64,000 nt of DNA, taken from contig BCIH01000017.1 in assembly GCA_002897115.2 (NCBI GenBank), forward strand, positions 62,001-126,000, in the 5' to 3' direction. The translations under genes were made by a program, and so were the position numbers. Source of the DNA: Prototheca cutis (Eukaryota > Chlorophyta > Trebouxiophyceae > Chlorellales > Chlorellaceae). How positions within the stretch are numbered: the first letter of the stretch is position 1; the number at the start of each line of letters is the position of its first letter. The notes beneath the pieces were generated by a model. It was given only the letters and a program-made list of their open reading frames with translations. It made no database searches and was not told the DNA's origin. Positions 43,851 through 54,767 of this stretch are shown one piece after another.

Positions 43851-44282
43851 GGTGGGTTGCTGGTAGTGGTGGTGGGCGGCTGCCGAAAGAGGTCCTGGAA
43901 AAGTGTGTCTGTCTCGTCGAGGGAGACAACGGTGGCAATGGCGAACCGCAGTGGGAGCCGAACCGATCGCAAGCGCCAGGTCGCGGCACGGACGAGAACA
44001 CTGGACCGCCGGTCTTCCTTTCTGCATGGTCGCAGAGGAATAGAGAGGTATGAACAACCCACCAAAAGGCAAGTTTCCTCCCCTCACACACAAGGAAGAG
44101 AGTAGGGCTTCAGCCCTGGAAAACCAGGAGAGGCCCTCGGCCCCCTGTGCGCTGGCGTCTTGTAACGCTTCGACATGCAGTGCGTAAGGCCACATGTGGC
44201 CAGAGAGCCTTGAACACCAGGATTCAGCAGCTCCTTGCTTACATGCAGTGAACAAATGCCAAAGGGTGCATTGGGCGGGGTA
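43851..44282. other. Convergent intergenic region, CNOT9 / MCAT
   Basis: About 430 bases with the two facing 3' ends. One TGTAA-containing stretch lies near 44160, far from the CNOT9 stop. No gene seen. Confidence 0.4.
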
Positions 44283-45725
44283 TCATGCAGTGACGTTGGT
44301 GATGCTATGCTTCTTGTCCATGCGCTTAATGATGCCTGCGATGACCTTGCCCGGTCCGACCTCGTAGCTGGCCTGCAGCCCCTTGCTTAGAAGCGTCTGG
44401 ACGGTCGTCTCCCACTGCACGGGGGACACGACCTGCGCTGCGAGCACGCTGCGGATGGTGTCGGGGTCGGCATGCGGCGCGGCGTCGACGTTGCTAATCA
44501 CCGGGATGCGGGGCGTTGAAATGGGCGTGTCTGCCAGCGCGGCACGCAGCGCGTTCACCGCGGGCTGCATGTAGGACGTGTGGAAGGCCCCCGCGACGGC
44601 CAGGCGCACCGTCATGCGCGCCTTGTGCGACTTTGCGAGCCGCTCCACGGCCGCGCAGCCCTCCAGGCCACCGCTGACGGCGTAGTTGCCGGGGCACAGG
44701 TAGTTGGCCACACGGACGGCCTGGTCCTCAGGGACTTCGGCGTTGGCCGCAGCACAGAGCGCCTCGACCTTGTCAGAGGTCAGACCCACCACGCTGACCA
44801 TGCCGCTGGGCGCGGCATCTGCAGCCGCCTGCATGCTGGCGCCGCGCAGCGCCACCAGTCGTAGCCCGTCCTCAAAGCTGAACGCCCCGGCAAAGGCCAG
44901 CGCGGTGTACTCCCCCAGGGAGAGGCCCGCGGCCACGTCGATGGACTCGACGACGGCATCACCGGCTTCGGCGCGCAGTTTCTCGACGGCTGCCAGTGAG
45001 CTCACGTAGATCGCAGGCTGGCTCACGGCCGTGCTGTCCAGCCGCTCCTTGGGACCCGTCGTGCAGACTTGAAGCAGATCGTAGCCCAGGATGTCGGATG
45101 CCGTGGCAAACATGGCCGCCGCTCGGGGGACCTCTGCTGCCAGGGACGCGGCCATGCCCACGCTCTGCGCGCCCTGACCGGGGAACAGAATGGCCGTGCG
45201 CGGCTCGTAGTTGTCAAATTTGTGGTCCGAAGGCGGTGCGGCGATCACCTGTGTGTGCTGGGTGGGTGGGTGCGTGGGTGCGAGGAAAGGGGTATTGGGT
45301 GGGTGGGTGCGTGGGTGCGAGGAAAGAGGGTATTGGGTGGGCGGGAGCATGGGAGCGGAAGGGTCATGAACGGGATCTATAGACAAAGTGGTGGGGGGGA
45401 ACTTGTCATCTCCAGAGCAACACATCGAGCTGATCGAGTGGAAACCCGCTTGAAGGTCTAGACAGCAGGAACAAACATGATTGCAGCTGCAGTCCTGCCG
45501 CCCAGCGTTCCTGGAAGGTGGCAGCCTGCTCATGCCCAGTGAGAAATGCACAGGCCCGGAATCCCTGCAAACCAGTCATCATCATGTGAGACAACCCCTC
45601 GCGTCAGAAAGACCAAAAATGCAGCGGGTACGAGCCCCAAACCCTACCGGCTGCGCCGTCGAGGCGGCCCGGGCAGCCAGCCTGGCCGGACGCCGGGGCG
45701 CCACCAGCCTCCTGCACATTGTCAT
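44283..45725 (-). CDS. Malonyl-CoA:ACP transacylase, plastid
   Basis: Transfers malonyl from CoA to acyl carrier protein at the start of plastid fatty-acid synthesis (FabD family). Two exons, minus strand: 45648-45725 and 44283-45248, joining in phase to 347 aa. Exon 1 is a complete Arg/Ala/Ser-rich transit peptide (MTMCRRLVAPRRPARLAARA) separated from the enzyme by a ~400 bp intron. The catalytic domain has ILFPGQGAQSVGM, the nucleophile in GLSLGEY (Ser ~136), QAVRVANYLCPGNYAVSGG, and the catalytic His in AFHTSYM (about 249); the end is GPGKVIAGIIKR. The nucleophile elbow has Leu where GHSLGE is usual, as in many plant and algal enzymes. Plastid location fits a chlorophyte that makes fatty acids in the chloroplast. 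Confidence 0.93.
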
Positions 45726-46436
45726 GGGTGTTTCGTGCGGTTGAGGTTAGTTGACATATAGATATAGCGACATTGGCCTCAATCCGCTGCATGATCGCAG
45801 CGCCAGAGGCTCGATCGCTCCTGGGGTGACGCCCCTGCAGGGCAGTCGTCCCTGGCACTCCAGCTCACCTGGGCTGCAGACTGGCGCACTTCATGCTCAT
45901 CATCTGCGCCATTGCAGAGTTTAATCCACGCATGGGAGCCCTCCCCAGGTGCTCATGTCCCCGTCCGAAGTAGGGTGTTGACAGATTGAACTGCACCCAC
46001 AAGCTGGCCGTCCACTGGCTCTTCCCGGAATGGGGGGATTACGTAAAGCCTGGCCTCTTCTGCAACGTACGTGGGCGCACCTTTTTGACAAATGGGACCC
46101 TCTTACTTCCACCCATCTCGCTTGCTGCACAACAAGGACAATTTTTATTCCAAACCACTGACGCGATGGGTGGGCATATCTCGGAGGGAGGTGGGCATTC
46201 CTCCACGTAGTTCCCCTCCAAAGCACCCCGGATCGCCGTACCAGGGATGGTACCTTTGAACAGCGGAGATATGCCTCCCCCCTGATCCTTGCCAAAAGGC
46301 GTATTAATGCAGATCCGAAGAGAGCAAACGGCCAAAATTTCAAATATCAAAATTTGCCGAGACCGCTTCCTTGATCACTGATGGCAGCAGCGTCAGGGGC
46401 CCTGCACTGACACCACTCTTTGACTTGACTGCCCAG
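45726..46436. other. Intergenic between MCAT start and DUF924 stop
   Basis: About 700 bases. Contains a weak inverted repeat: GGCATATCTC (46174-46183) and GAGATATGCC (46266-46275), with a smaller GTACC/GGTAC hairpin between them. This may be a remnant of a small non-autonomous element or a chance structure. No supported gene. Confidence 0.35.
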
Positions 46437-47666
46437 TCACCAGGCTTGGATGGTGCCGTCCCGGAGACCAGCCACCTCCTCGGGCGTGGAGGTGCGACCC
46501 AGGATTGCGTTTCTGTGCGGGTACCGCCCCCACTTGCGCAGTACCCTGGCATGTGCCTCCGTGTACACGAGGCCCTGCCTGATAAACTCTGCCGCAGGGT
46601 TGCCCTTGCTCGATTCCTCCTCCAGCCACCGCGAGTGCACTTCCTTCATCAGCTGTACGGTCAGCATCGATCGATCGATCGATCGATTTAGTTGTGGTGG
46701 TTGAGAAGATCAGGCAGTTCTGCTGGCAGGTTCAGGACTCCCGCACTCGGTGCCCACATCCCCCCCAACACTTACCCCCCTCACCACCACCCCGACAGAA
46801 CAACCAATCAATGAATGAATGCAAATTGCACACAGACGTCAGCTTTCTCACTCAGGGCCAAGTCACTGACCTCTAGGTCCTGCACGTCCTCCGAGTGCAC
46901 GAGTGGCATGGTGGCAAAGCTGCGCATCAGCAGGGGCAGGCGGTTCAGGCTGCCCTCGGCGATGAGCCCCTTGCACCAGGCCAGCGCGATGGGGTCTGCA
47001 GCGTACATCTCCGCGCTGTCTCGGTGTGCGTTGCGGCTGAGCTGGTCGCCCAGCACGATGCCGGCCAGGCAGGGCAGCAGCTGGTCGCGCCAGCTGTCCA
47101 GCCGTCCCGTTCTGAGGGCCGTCAAGTCGTCCTGGAACGCCAGGCGGATGTGCGCGTCCACCGCAGGGTCCTTGCCGTACCACACGGGGAACATTGCGTT
47201 GGCATCAGTGTTACCTTGTTCCCAGCTGGGCCCAAACCTGCGCTCGCGACAGAAAGGCAAGCGAGGGGGAGGTCAGGGCCAACTGCAGAACCCACCAGCC
47301 CTGACCCTGAGCACAGAGAACACCAATGCATCTCAACCAGCTGTGTGCGAGTCTATCCCGGCATTTACATCGCCATGGCATAGGCGGAGCACTGCATTTT
47401 GCAATGCCGTTGCCGCATCGCGTGTGCATGCCTTGTCATGCTGGATAGCACGTGCGTCCCAGGAGAACCCTGCTCCCACGGGACACGAGCACGATCGGAA
47501 GGCTCTGACCCCGACGGCCCGCGATCTCCCGCTACGATCAAAGATCAGGTCGATATCCTAAAACGCACCAATAATCCAAAATGGCGCGAGCTCTCGGTTT
47601 GGTGGCTAGGGCCTGCAAGTCCTCCGCCAAAACAGCTGGCCGACGGCCCGAGCCAGCGACGCTCAT
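46437..47666 (-). CDS. DUF924 family protein
   Basis: Conserved all-helical protein of unknown function, found in bacteria and algae/plants. Three exons, minus strand: 47569-47666, 46871-47237, 46437-46652, joining in phase to 226 aa. The splice between exons 1 and 2 rebuilds the family start AILDYW-FGPSWEQ. Other signatures: FPVWYGKDPAVDAHIRLAF, LPCLAGIVLGDQLSRNAHRD (the L-x-DQ-x-x-RN motif), SFATMPLVHSEDVQDLE, and the C-terminal RYPHRNAILGRTSTPEE. No targeting peptide is obvious. The TPR-like fold suggests a binding role, but no function is established. Its start is 967 bp from the divergent SH2-protein gene. Confidence 0.9.
46666..46688. repeat. (CGAT)5 tetranucleotide at DUF924 intron 2 acceptor side
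   Basis: A palindromic CGAT run lies about 14 bases upstream (in the transcript sense) of the exon 3 acceptor. It is self-complementary, so it can form a hairpin in the intron. Confidence 0.85.
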
Positions 47667-48633
47667 CTGGGATCGCTGGAACACGAAGACAGGCGCACAC
47701 CAACGTCGGATTGGCGGGACACCGACCAATCTAACGCTCGCCAAAATCATAAGGATCACACAGAAACGCCACATGCAGTGGAATGCGGCTGGAGCCGACG
47801 GATGGAGTCGGGTTTTAACCTGCGGGCCGTGCGGGGCCACGGATGCCGGATGACAACCCCATCACGGAGAAGATCACCTCACCGGCATTTCAGAGTAGTG
47901 CCGGAAATCCCCTGCATTCGCAGCGCGTAGTTAATGTTTGGTCATTTGATTTGTTACAGGGACAGCTTGAATGTATACCTTCACCTGACTGTAGAACTGT
48001 TGAGGAAACCCCCCGTATCCCGCGCCAGTTGTACGGTGCAGCCCCGCCAGCCACCGGCCACAATGCTGAAGCAGGCGCTGTGTTGCACCAATGCAGACAA
48101 GAGCAGGCCATTGCTAATCAATAACTTTCAGTTTTTAACCATTCTCCAAGCGAATGTGGACTTCAGACAGTCGGGAGACAGTGTGCAACTTCTGGCAAGG
48201 CGGGTCCCCGTACAGGAGCGCCAACGTTTGCTGGGATTCGCTTCCCCCCCAGTGCCCACCCGGCCGAAACCCCAGAAAAAATCGGGCGTGACCAAAGCAG
48301 GCGACTGTGTCTGCACATTTCCAGCTGTTCAAAGAAAGCGATTGTGATTGTACCATTGATTTTGCCGCACGTTGTTGTGGCTGGTGCGCCCGCAGCTTTG
48401 TGTGAGCGCTTGACTTTGGCCACGTTGACAGGGTCGGGGGGAGCCGACGAGGTGGCCCCACTGTACTGAGGGACCAGTGTTGGACCCGCGAGACTTCGCC
48501 TGTTGTCAACACGTTTACCATAGAGCTCCGAGAGATCGGAGCTATGCGCGCGTTGGCCCACCCAGGCTGTGATTGCCTCGTCAAGGGCTGAGGTCCGGGC
48601 CTCGCGGGTTGCGCCGGATACCACCGGTCCACG
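47667..48633. other. Divergent intergenic region, DUF924 / SH2 protein
   Basis: About 970 bases. A minus-strand ORF at 48163-48624 has some coding-like character (DEAITAWVGQRAHSSDLSEL, then SLAGPTLVPQYSGATSS), with no family recognised and no clear start or splice partners; it might be a small unannotated gene. Otherwise both promoters should lie here. Confidence 0.3.
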
Positions 48634-51600
48634 ATGCCTCCCGCACTCGTGGACCCGTCCCTACTCCCCCTGGTAAACCGCAAGACATGTGTCCTGGCCA
48701 GCAGGATTCCCAACCTGCAACTGGGCAAGGTGAGGGACCGATCCGGAGGCGGTGGCGATAGGTGGCCCACATCCCACACGTGGCTGGGCACATGTTCCGT
48801 CGCTTCTTGGACGACCCCTCGTTCCGGGATCCGGCGACTGTCCCGCTGGACGGGAATGCATGCAATCTGCTCTTTCTATGCCTGCCTTCCCATCCCCAGC
48901 GCTCAAGGCACCAGGTGCATCACGTGCTCAGGGGCACCCCCTCCTTCCCCCCGGCCCCATGGTCCCTTCTCAAGATCCATTTCTACTATGCGCTGACCCC
49001 ACCTGTGTTCCCATTCGGCTACACCCCCCGCCCCAATTCCTTCAGGAACATGCCATGCCCGAGCTGGACGAGCTGCAGCTCAAGCTCGTCCGGCAGCCCT
49101 TTGCAGGCGAAGCCGCTCCTTATTCTGATTGGGCGACCACCATGGTGTTGTTACGTGGCAGCGAAGGGCTGCCGCTGCAGGCAACGCTGGACCTCGCACG
49201 TGCGCCGTCACTGCTGGCACTGCCCGTCATGCAAAAGCGCGGGTGGGACATCCCGTTTGAGGTGAGGATGAGCTGGCGCGCGGCGCTGCCCCTGCGCCTG
49301 GTGGCCGCCGTTGCACCGTTTGCGCTCGACGACAAGATGCTGGCCTCGCCCGAGCAGTGGCTGCCGCCTGCAGGTGCACCGCCGGCCAGCCTCTCCCTCA
49401 TCGGCAGCGAGTGGCAGGAAAAGGAGGTCCAGCTCACACCCTCCATGGTGAGGGCGTTGTCTGTGTTTGGGGGGGGGGGTATGGGATGGGGGCGAGATAG
49501 AGGGGTGCCTGGTCTGGGCAGTGTTAACCAAAGCCGATCCCAAACCCCTGGAAGACCCACGTTGCTGCCCCGAATCGCCTGACCTAATCTTTGTCCGCAC
49601 AGGAGGAGGCGGGCGTGTACACCTGTTCGGCGACGTTTATCTTTCCCAAGCTGGCCTTTGGCGCGCCGTCCCAGATGCGGCCGCGCTGGCTGGGGTTTGT
49701 GGGACGCCTGGGCACACCAGACTCCTTTCTGCTCACGGTGCTCAAAGTTCCGACGGTCGTCATGTCTCGCAGCGCCGACCAGCTGCCAAAGGTGCGGTAG
49801 GCACTGATTTGAGGGGAGAGCTGGGTCCCTCGGGCATGCGCTGCTGCTGGGAATTGGTGGTAAGAAGGACAATGCCAATGCATTCAGGGTTTTGCACTGC
49901 TTTCAAAAGCCCAAGCCGCTCTCATGATCCACACGAGACGAAACAACTAGCCCACCAAACGGCAGGCCCAAGCATTGCTGTGGGGCAGCGCGCCGCCTGT
50001 GTCTTATGCGGAACTGGACTACCAGCCGTTTGCCCACGCAGTCCAAGAGTGAGCCATGAGGCGGGGGCGGGGGTAGTCATGGGCGAGCTGCCTGCTCTCG
50101 GCGGTCACGAATGTGCCCCGGCCCTGGGCATGCCATGGCTGCGCCTGCCCATTGCAAATTTGCGGGCCTGGGGCGCGCACACACCCACATCTCCAGACCG
50201 GATGCCTGTGCCCTGAAGCCCAGTGATGAACCGACCGACCCTGGCTCCCTGCAGGAAGCTCCACCACCTTGGCATCTGGCGGCCGCTGTCGGAAGGGTGC
50301 CTGCTCTTCCTGGCAAGCAAGGCTGGATTCGTCATCGTGGACGGGGCCGTGCGCAGGAAGCCGTCGAGCGCTGAGTACGCCGTCTTCCAAAAGTGGCTGG
50401 AAGGGTGCGTGTGGATGGCGGGGTTGTTGGTGCCATCACCAGGTGCATGCGCTCATGATGCGGACCGCACCATCCTGGACTTGGATTGAAGGGTGCCATT
50501 CCGTCGCTCATCGCTGCCGCTGGAAAAGTATCTCAACATTGCCAAGAACATCCCCTACCCCTTTGACCGACCGACCGATATTTTCCAAATGAACCCCCCC
50601 CACCACATGCAGGCATCTTCAGACCATCCACTACTGCCAGCCAGAGTACCTGGCAGACAACCCTCAGATCATTGCAGGGTTTGACTGCACCCGGGACAAG
50701 GCATACCTGGCCGTCAAAGACCAGCCACTGGTGTGTGTTTGAGTGGGTGGTTGCATGCTCTTTGCCCTGCAGGTCTTGAGGTTTCTGGAGTTTGTTTGTC
50801 TTGGGGACCAGGCGTCGAGGCTGGCATGACACCGGCGGCTCCTTCGTCACGAACGACCCCTTGACTCACGGGCCGCCAATCAACCCTCCGCATGACCAAT
50901 CCATGCATGCGCAGGGCACATTTGTGCTGCGATTTGGAAGCAAGGCCGGGCAGCTTGTGATGACTGTCCGGAATTCACAAGGCAGAGTTGACCATGTCTT
51001 GCTGTCCCAGACCCGCCTTCATTCGGAGGGCCTTCAGGTGCGGCAGTCGCCTGGTTGGCTGGGATATATGTATCTGTATGCATGTGCATATGGATGCATG
51101 TACAAATGTATGCATACATGTGTTGTGGCCGCCTTTGGAAGGGGGCACTGGGAAGAATATAGAAAGATTTGAGGTGTGCAGCAGTGTCATAACTGTAAGC
51201 CCATCGTCTGGCGGCCACACAACAGCTGTCCCCCCCACCCCTGCATCCCTCCGACCCATTCTCAGAACGCGGTGCTGGCATACCCAGAGGCACGGACGCT
51301 GCTGGACATGAAGCATCAGACCACACACCCCGTGCAAAGCGCACTGCAGTGGCATTACATCATCCAAGACGACTGCGCCTGCGCCCGCAAGAGGTATTCT
51401 TTGGAATTTCCAGTCTTCATGGGCCGTCAGTTGATTCTTGGTGGTGGCACCGATGGCTGCGTTGATGACCTTGAAAGGCGCCCTGACAGCGAATCAACCG
51501 CTCCTCCACCAACCCACTTGCAGGAGTCGGGACGAGGACTACAGCACGGGCGAGAGTGGGGCCCTGCCGACGACGGGCGTCGATGAGGAGACGGCTGCAC

Positions 51601-52094
51601 GTGGCAGCGGCGGCAACGTGCCCAGCGTTGGCCTGCCATCAGGCCATGAGACGGTCAACCTGACCGCAAGGCCTTCCTCGGGATCAGACACTGCGGGCAT
51701 GAGCCCGCCGCCGGGCATCCCAGCTGCCGGGATCAAGATGCTGCCGGCCTTGGGCGCGCCGTCGGCCACCGCCGCTGGGGTGGCGCAGGCGCTGCAGGGC
51801 ATGCCCCCGCTGGGGATGCCGACACCGGGGCTTTTGCCCGAGGCCCCGCCCCCGCCAGCGTCGACTTCACCGGGGGCGCACAGCCAGGCCCCTGCACACG
51901 GCTATGGCATGGCCGGTGGCATGACGGGACCGCCAGGCGTGGCGGGGTCCCCTGGCTTGCCCTTTGCCTCGGGCCTGCACCCCCTGTTGCAGGACGCTGC
52001 GCTCCTGGGCTGGCCGCCGCCCCCACTGGGTGTGCTGACCCTGATGGACCTGGAGGACAACAAGGGCCTGTCCCCGCCTCCCAGCTGGGAATGA
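48634..52094 (+). CDS. STAT-like protein with linker-SH2 module
   Basis: Probable phosphotyrosine-binding protein of the plant/algal STAT-like (SHA/SHB-type) group. Ten exons join in phase to 670 aa: 48634-48729, 48762-48914, 49046-49447, 49603-49791, 49966-50048, 50255-50404, 50613-50730, 50915-51037, 51266-51393, 51524-52094. A beta-rich region with IFPKLAFGAPSQMRPRWLGF resembles the immunoglobulin-like core of STATs. The linker has SEGCLLFLASKAGFVIVDGA and RRKPSSAEYAVFQKWLE. The SH2 core is GTFVLRFGSKAGQLV with the invariant betaB arginine (about aa 403) and GRVDHVLLSQTRLHSEGLQ. The C-terminal ~190 aa is Pro/Gly/Ala-rich and disordered. No Tyr kinase is in this window. An SH2 domain is clear; STAT-like assignment rests on order and the linker. 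Confidence 0.8.
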
Positions 52095-52730
52095 GGCACG
52101 GCGGCACTTTCAGTTCATCAACCCCCCCCCCCCCCCCCAAAAAAAAAGCTACCACTGCCGTGACCCCTCAATGTGCTTGCCTTTGGAACTCGTATGCGCA
52201 CAAAGAGGGCCCCTCTTCATGCCGACTCCGCGCCATCCACGGAAAAAGAAAGTCAGGCAATATGCTTGTCTGTGCGCCATCGGCGTAACTGCTCTCACAC
52301 ACGCGATTCATCCCTTCCCCCAACAGAACTTAAAGCCAACCTTACCTCCCATTGCCCACCCGTGAGGGGCTCCGCACCCCGGCCCGCATTGCAGCCTTGG
52401 TATTGTCAGCTGCAACACTGCACAGGAGCGCTAGTCACCCCGCCGCACCGTGGCTGCTTCAGCTCATTGCATACTTGCCCTGCGCTTTTCATCATCTCCC
52501 ATGTCCCCCGAACCATTGCCGGGCCACGCTGTCGTGCGGCGACCCACCGTATTTCCTCCAACCGGACCCACCAGCCACTGTGGCGAGGATCTGCCTGGGT
52601 CTGGGCCCTTTTCTCTGTTTCATTGTCTTGTCAATGAGGGCCCCTACGTGAATCACTTGCCATTTGGTGTGCGCCGACCTCGATGTAATAGCAAGAGCTC
52701 CCATGGGCGTCCACTGTGTGTGTTGCTCGT
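52095..52730. other. Convergent intergenic region, SH2 protein / LUC7
   Basis: About 640 bases with facing 3' ends. A C17-A9 homopolymer lies near 52123-52147. No gene seen; other-strand ORFs are shadows or 3' UTR. Confidence 0.45.
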
Positions 52731-54440
52731 TCAAGCGGCGGCCATGGCGTCATACTCACCCTCCTCTCGCCCGCCGCCGCCGCCGTCTCGGTCCACATGG
52801 CTTGGCCGGGCGGGACTCCGCGCCCTCCGCCGCTCCTCCGCATCACGATCCCTGTACCGGCCCTCGTCTCGGTGCCACCGGGGTCGGTCGTCATAGTCCC
52901 GACGGTACGATCGCCGGCCACGCTCATCGTCATCCCGCCTGGAATACCGCCGGTCATAGTCGTCGTCCCTCCGATGAGACCGGCGATCGTCGTTGTCACG
53001 GTACGGCCGCCGACTCCGCTCATCCCTGCGGCCGTTGTCCCAGCGGTATCCTTCCCGGGACCGACTCCGCCTGATTATGGTTGTGGTGGAAGGGGGGGGG
53101 ATTCTTTTTTGGATTGGATGGAGGGTTCACGATCCGGCCACTGGCCTGAACGTACCACCTGGCGGTCCCGGGCATGGGCGACATCCAACCACAGCGTGCC
53201 ACCTGTCAACACAGCTCCCCAAACCAGGCCCAGACCGAAAACCAGCACGCAAACCTGCGTTCTCCGCGGTCGGCCTCGCCCGGGCCGCGGCCCGAGGCCT
53301 CTCCGCTCCCAGAGCCTTCCACGCGAGCCCGCTCCGCTCGCTCTTTCTTCAACGCCGTGAGCGACTCCCGCATCTCGTGCAGCTTTTTCCAGGCACTGGC
53401 GGATGGTGATGAGAAGTGGAAAGACAGCCCGAGTTGGCGTGGGTGCGTGTACTGTGTGCCCACACCAGTCCTGTTGAGCGCCAACGGCCCTCACATCTCC
53501 GGGCCCCTTTTTCCTCTGTACACGCACCCCAAGACACGCTCACTACCCAAACTCAAAGCTGCTCACTTGTAATTCCGGCCTTGGTGGTGGTCGCGGAGCC
53601 GCGCCTCATCGTTGTTGATAATCAAGCCCGACACGGGGCACACCTCCTGGTGCAGGTTTTTAAGTGCGTTGTTTCCTGCTCGTGCCTCGGCCCCGGCCTC
53701 AAACGCCGCACGCTGTGCCTGTGGGTTTTTTTGTGGAGCCAGGGGTGGTCGTGAGTAGGGATGTGCGGACAAGGTTGGATGTGAAGTCGTGCATGCCAAG
53801 GGGGCCCCCCCCACGCACACATGCACACACAACACCTTGAGCTGTTCTGCGGCCTCGGTGGCGGCCTGGGCGCCGTCCACGTCGCCTTCTTCTCCCAGCC
53901 TTGTGGCTTGGTCCAACAGCTCCTTGAGCTGGGCTGTCATGGCGTCCAGCTTGGCTTGGTCCTCGTGCAGAAAGAGCGGCCGCTCCACCACTTTGAGCCG
54001 CGCGCTGTTGCTGTCGATGCGCTTGCGCAGTTCGCCCTCCAGTCGCTCCAGCCAGCGCAGCAGGTCGGCCTCGTAGCCGGTGCGGGCCTTGGCCCGGTCG
54101 TCCAGGGCATCCCACTCGGCCTTGGCTCCTTCATCGTGCACCCCGGGGCAGTCCCCGCAGTCGTTCTTGGTGCGGCGAAACTCCTCGTAGGGACAGAATC
54201 CCACAAGGTAGTGCTTGCACACATCTCGATCCGTGTAAGATCGCTTCCTGGGCCTGCGGAAATGGGGCGCAGGGAGGCGGATTGGCCGCCCGACATCCCC
54301 CCATCACTTGTGGCCCGCCCACCATACCTTAAGAGCTTTCCCCGTTCTGATGCTGCTTACTTGAATTTAGCCTTCTCATCGAGATTGAGATTGCGGTCCT
54401 CCCCCATCAACTGGTCCAGCATAGCCCGCATTTCGTCCAT
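52731..54440 (-). CDS. LUC7-like U1 snRNP splicing factor
   Basis: U1 snRNP-associated protein that stabilises 5' splice site selection. Five exons, minus strand: 54361-54440, 53836-54253, 53567-53718, 53255-53395, 52731-53070, joining in phase to 376 aa. The N-terminus MDEMRAMLDQLMGEDRNL is the LUC7 start. The CCCH finger reads DVCKHYLVGFCPYEEFRRTK with the following Cys and His in DCGDCPGVH. A coiled coil with LGEEGDVDGAQAATEAAEQL precedes the second finger, EVCPVSGLIINNDEARLRDH. There the second Cys of the usual CxxC is Ser, so zinc binding may be altered; some LUC7 subgroups may share this. The C-terminal ~115 aa is an RS-type domain rich in RS, RD and DRR (RSRSREGYRWDNGRRDERSR). Relevant to the GC-AG introns seen in this window. 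Confidence 0.93.
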
Positions 54441-54767
54441 GGCGTCGACGTGTGGCCGGGCCCCCGGGGAGCCCGCACCACCTCAACTCCCTTTCTCACG
54501 CTTATCAATTGTCGGGGCAGCGCATGGAGGGAGTGTCAATGCATCAACAAGCAAGGAGGCAGTGTTTGGGCGACCGAGATGCGCCTGAGAGCAGGAAGGA
54601 AGGCTCTCATGATGGCTTGGACCGCGCTTGAACCGCGCTTGAACCGCGCTCATGCAATCATCTGGGGCCTCTCCTACGACCTGCAGACATTGCATGTTCC
54701 AGCAGGTGAAGCCTTGCGGCATTGTCACTATTATTTTTTGTGCATCTTTTTGAGAAAATCAGTGGCA
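54441..54767. other. Divergent promoter region, LUC7 / ZNHIT1
   Basis: 327 bases between divergent start codons of two nuclear-function genes. T-rich near 54725-54755. Contains a tandem GAACCGCGCTT repeat (54628-54650). No ORF. Confidence 0.45.

Noticed and set aside
47581..47853. Plus-strand 90-aa ORF starting MARALGLVARACKSS, looks like a small mitochondrial protein
   Set aside because: It lies antisense over the first exon and 5' flank of the DUF924 gene, whose exon joins rebuild conserved sequence. The plus ORF is therefore its shadow.
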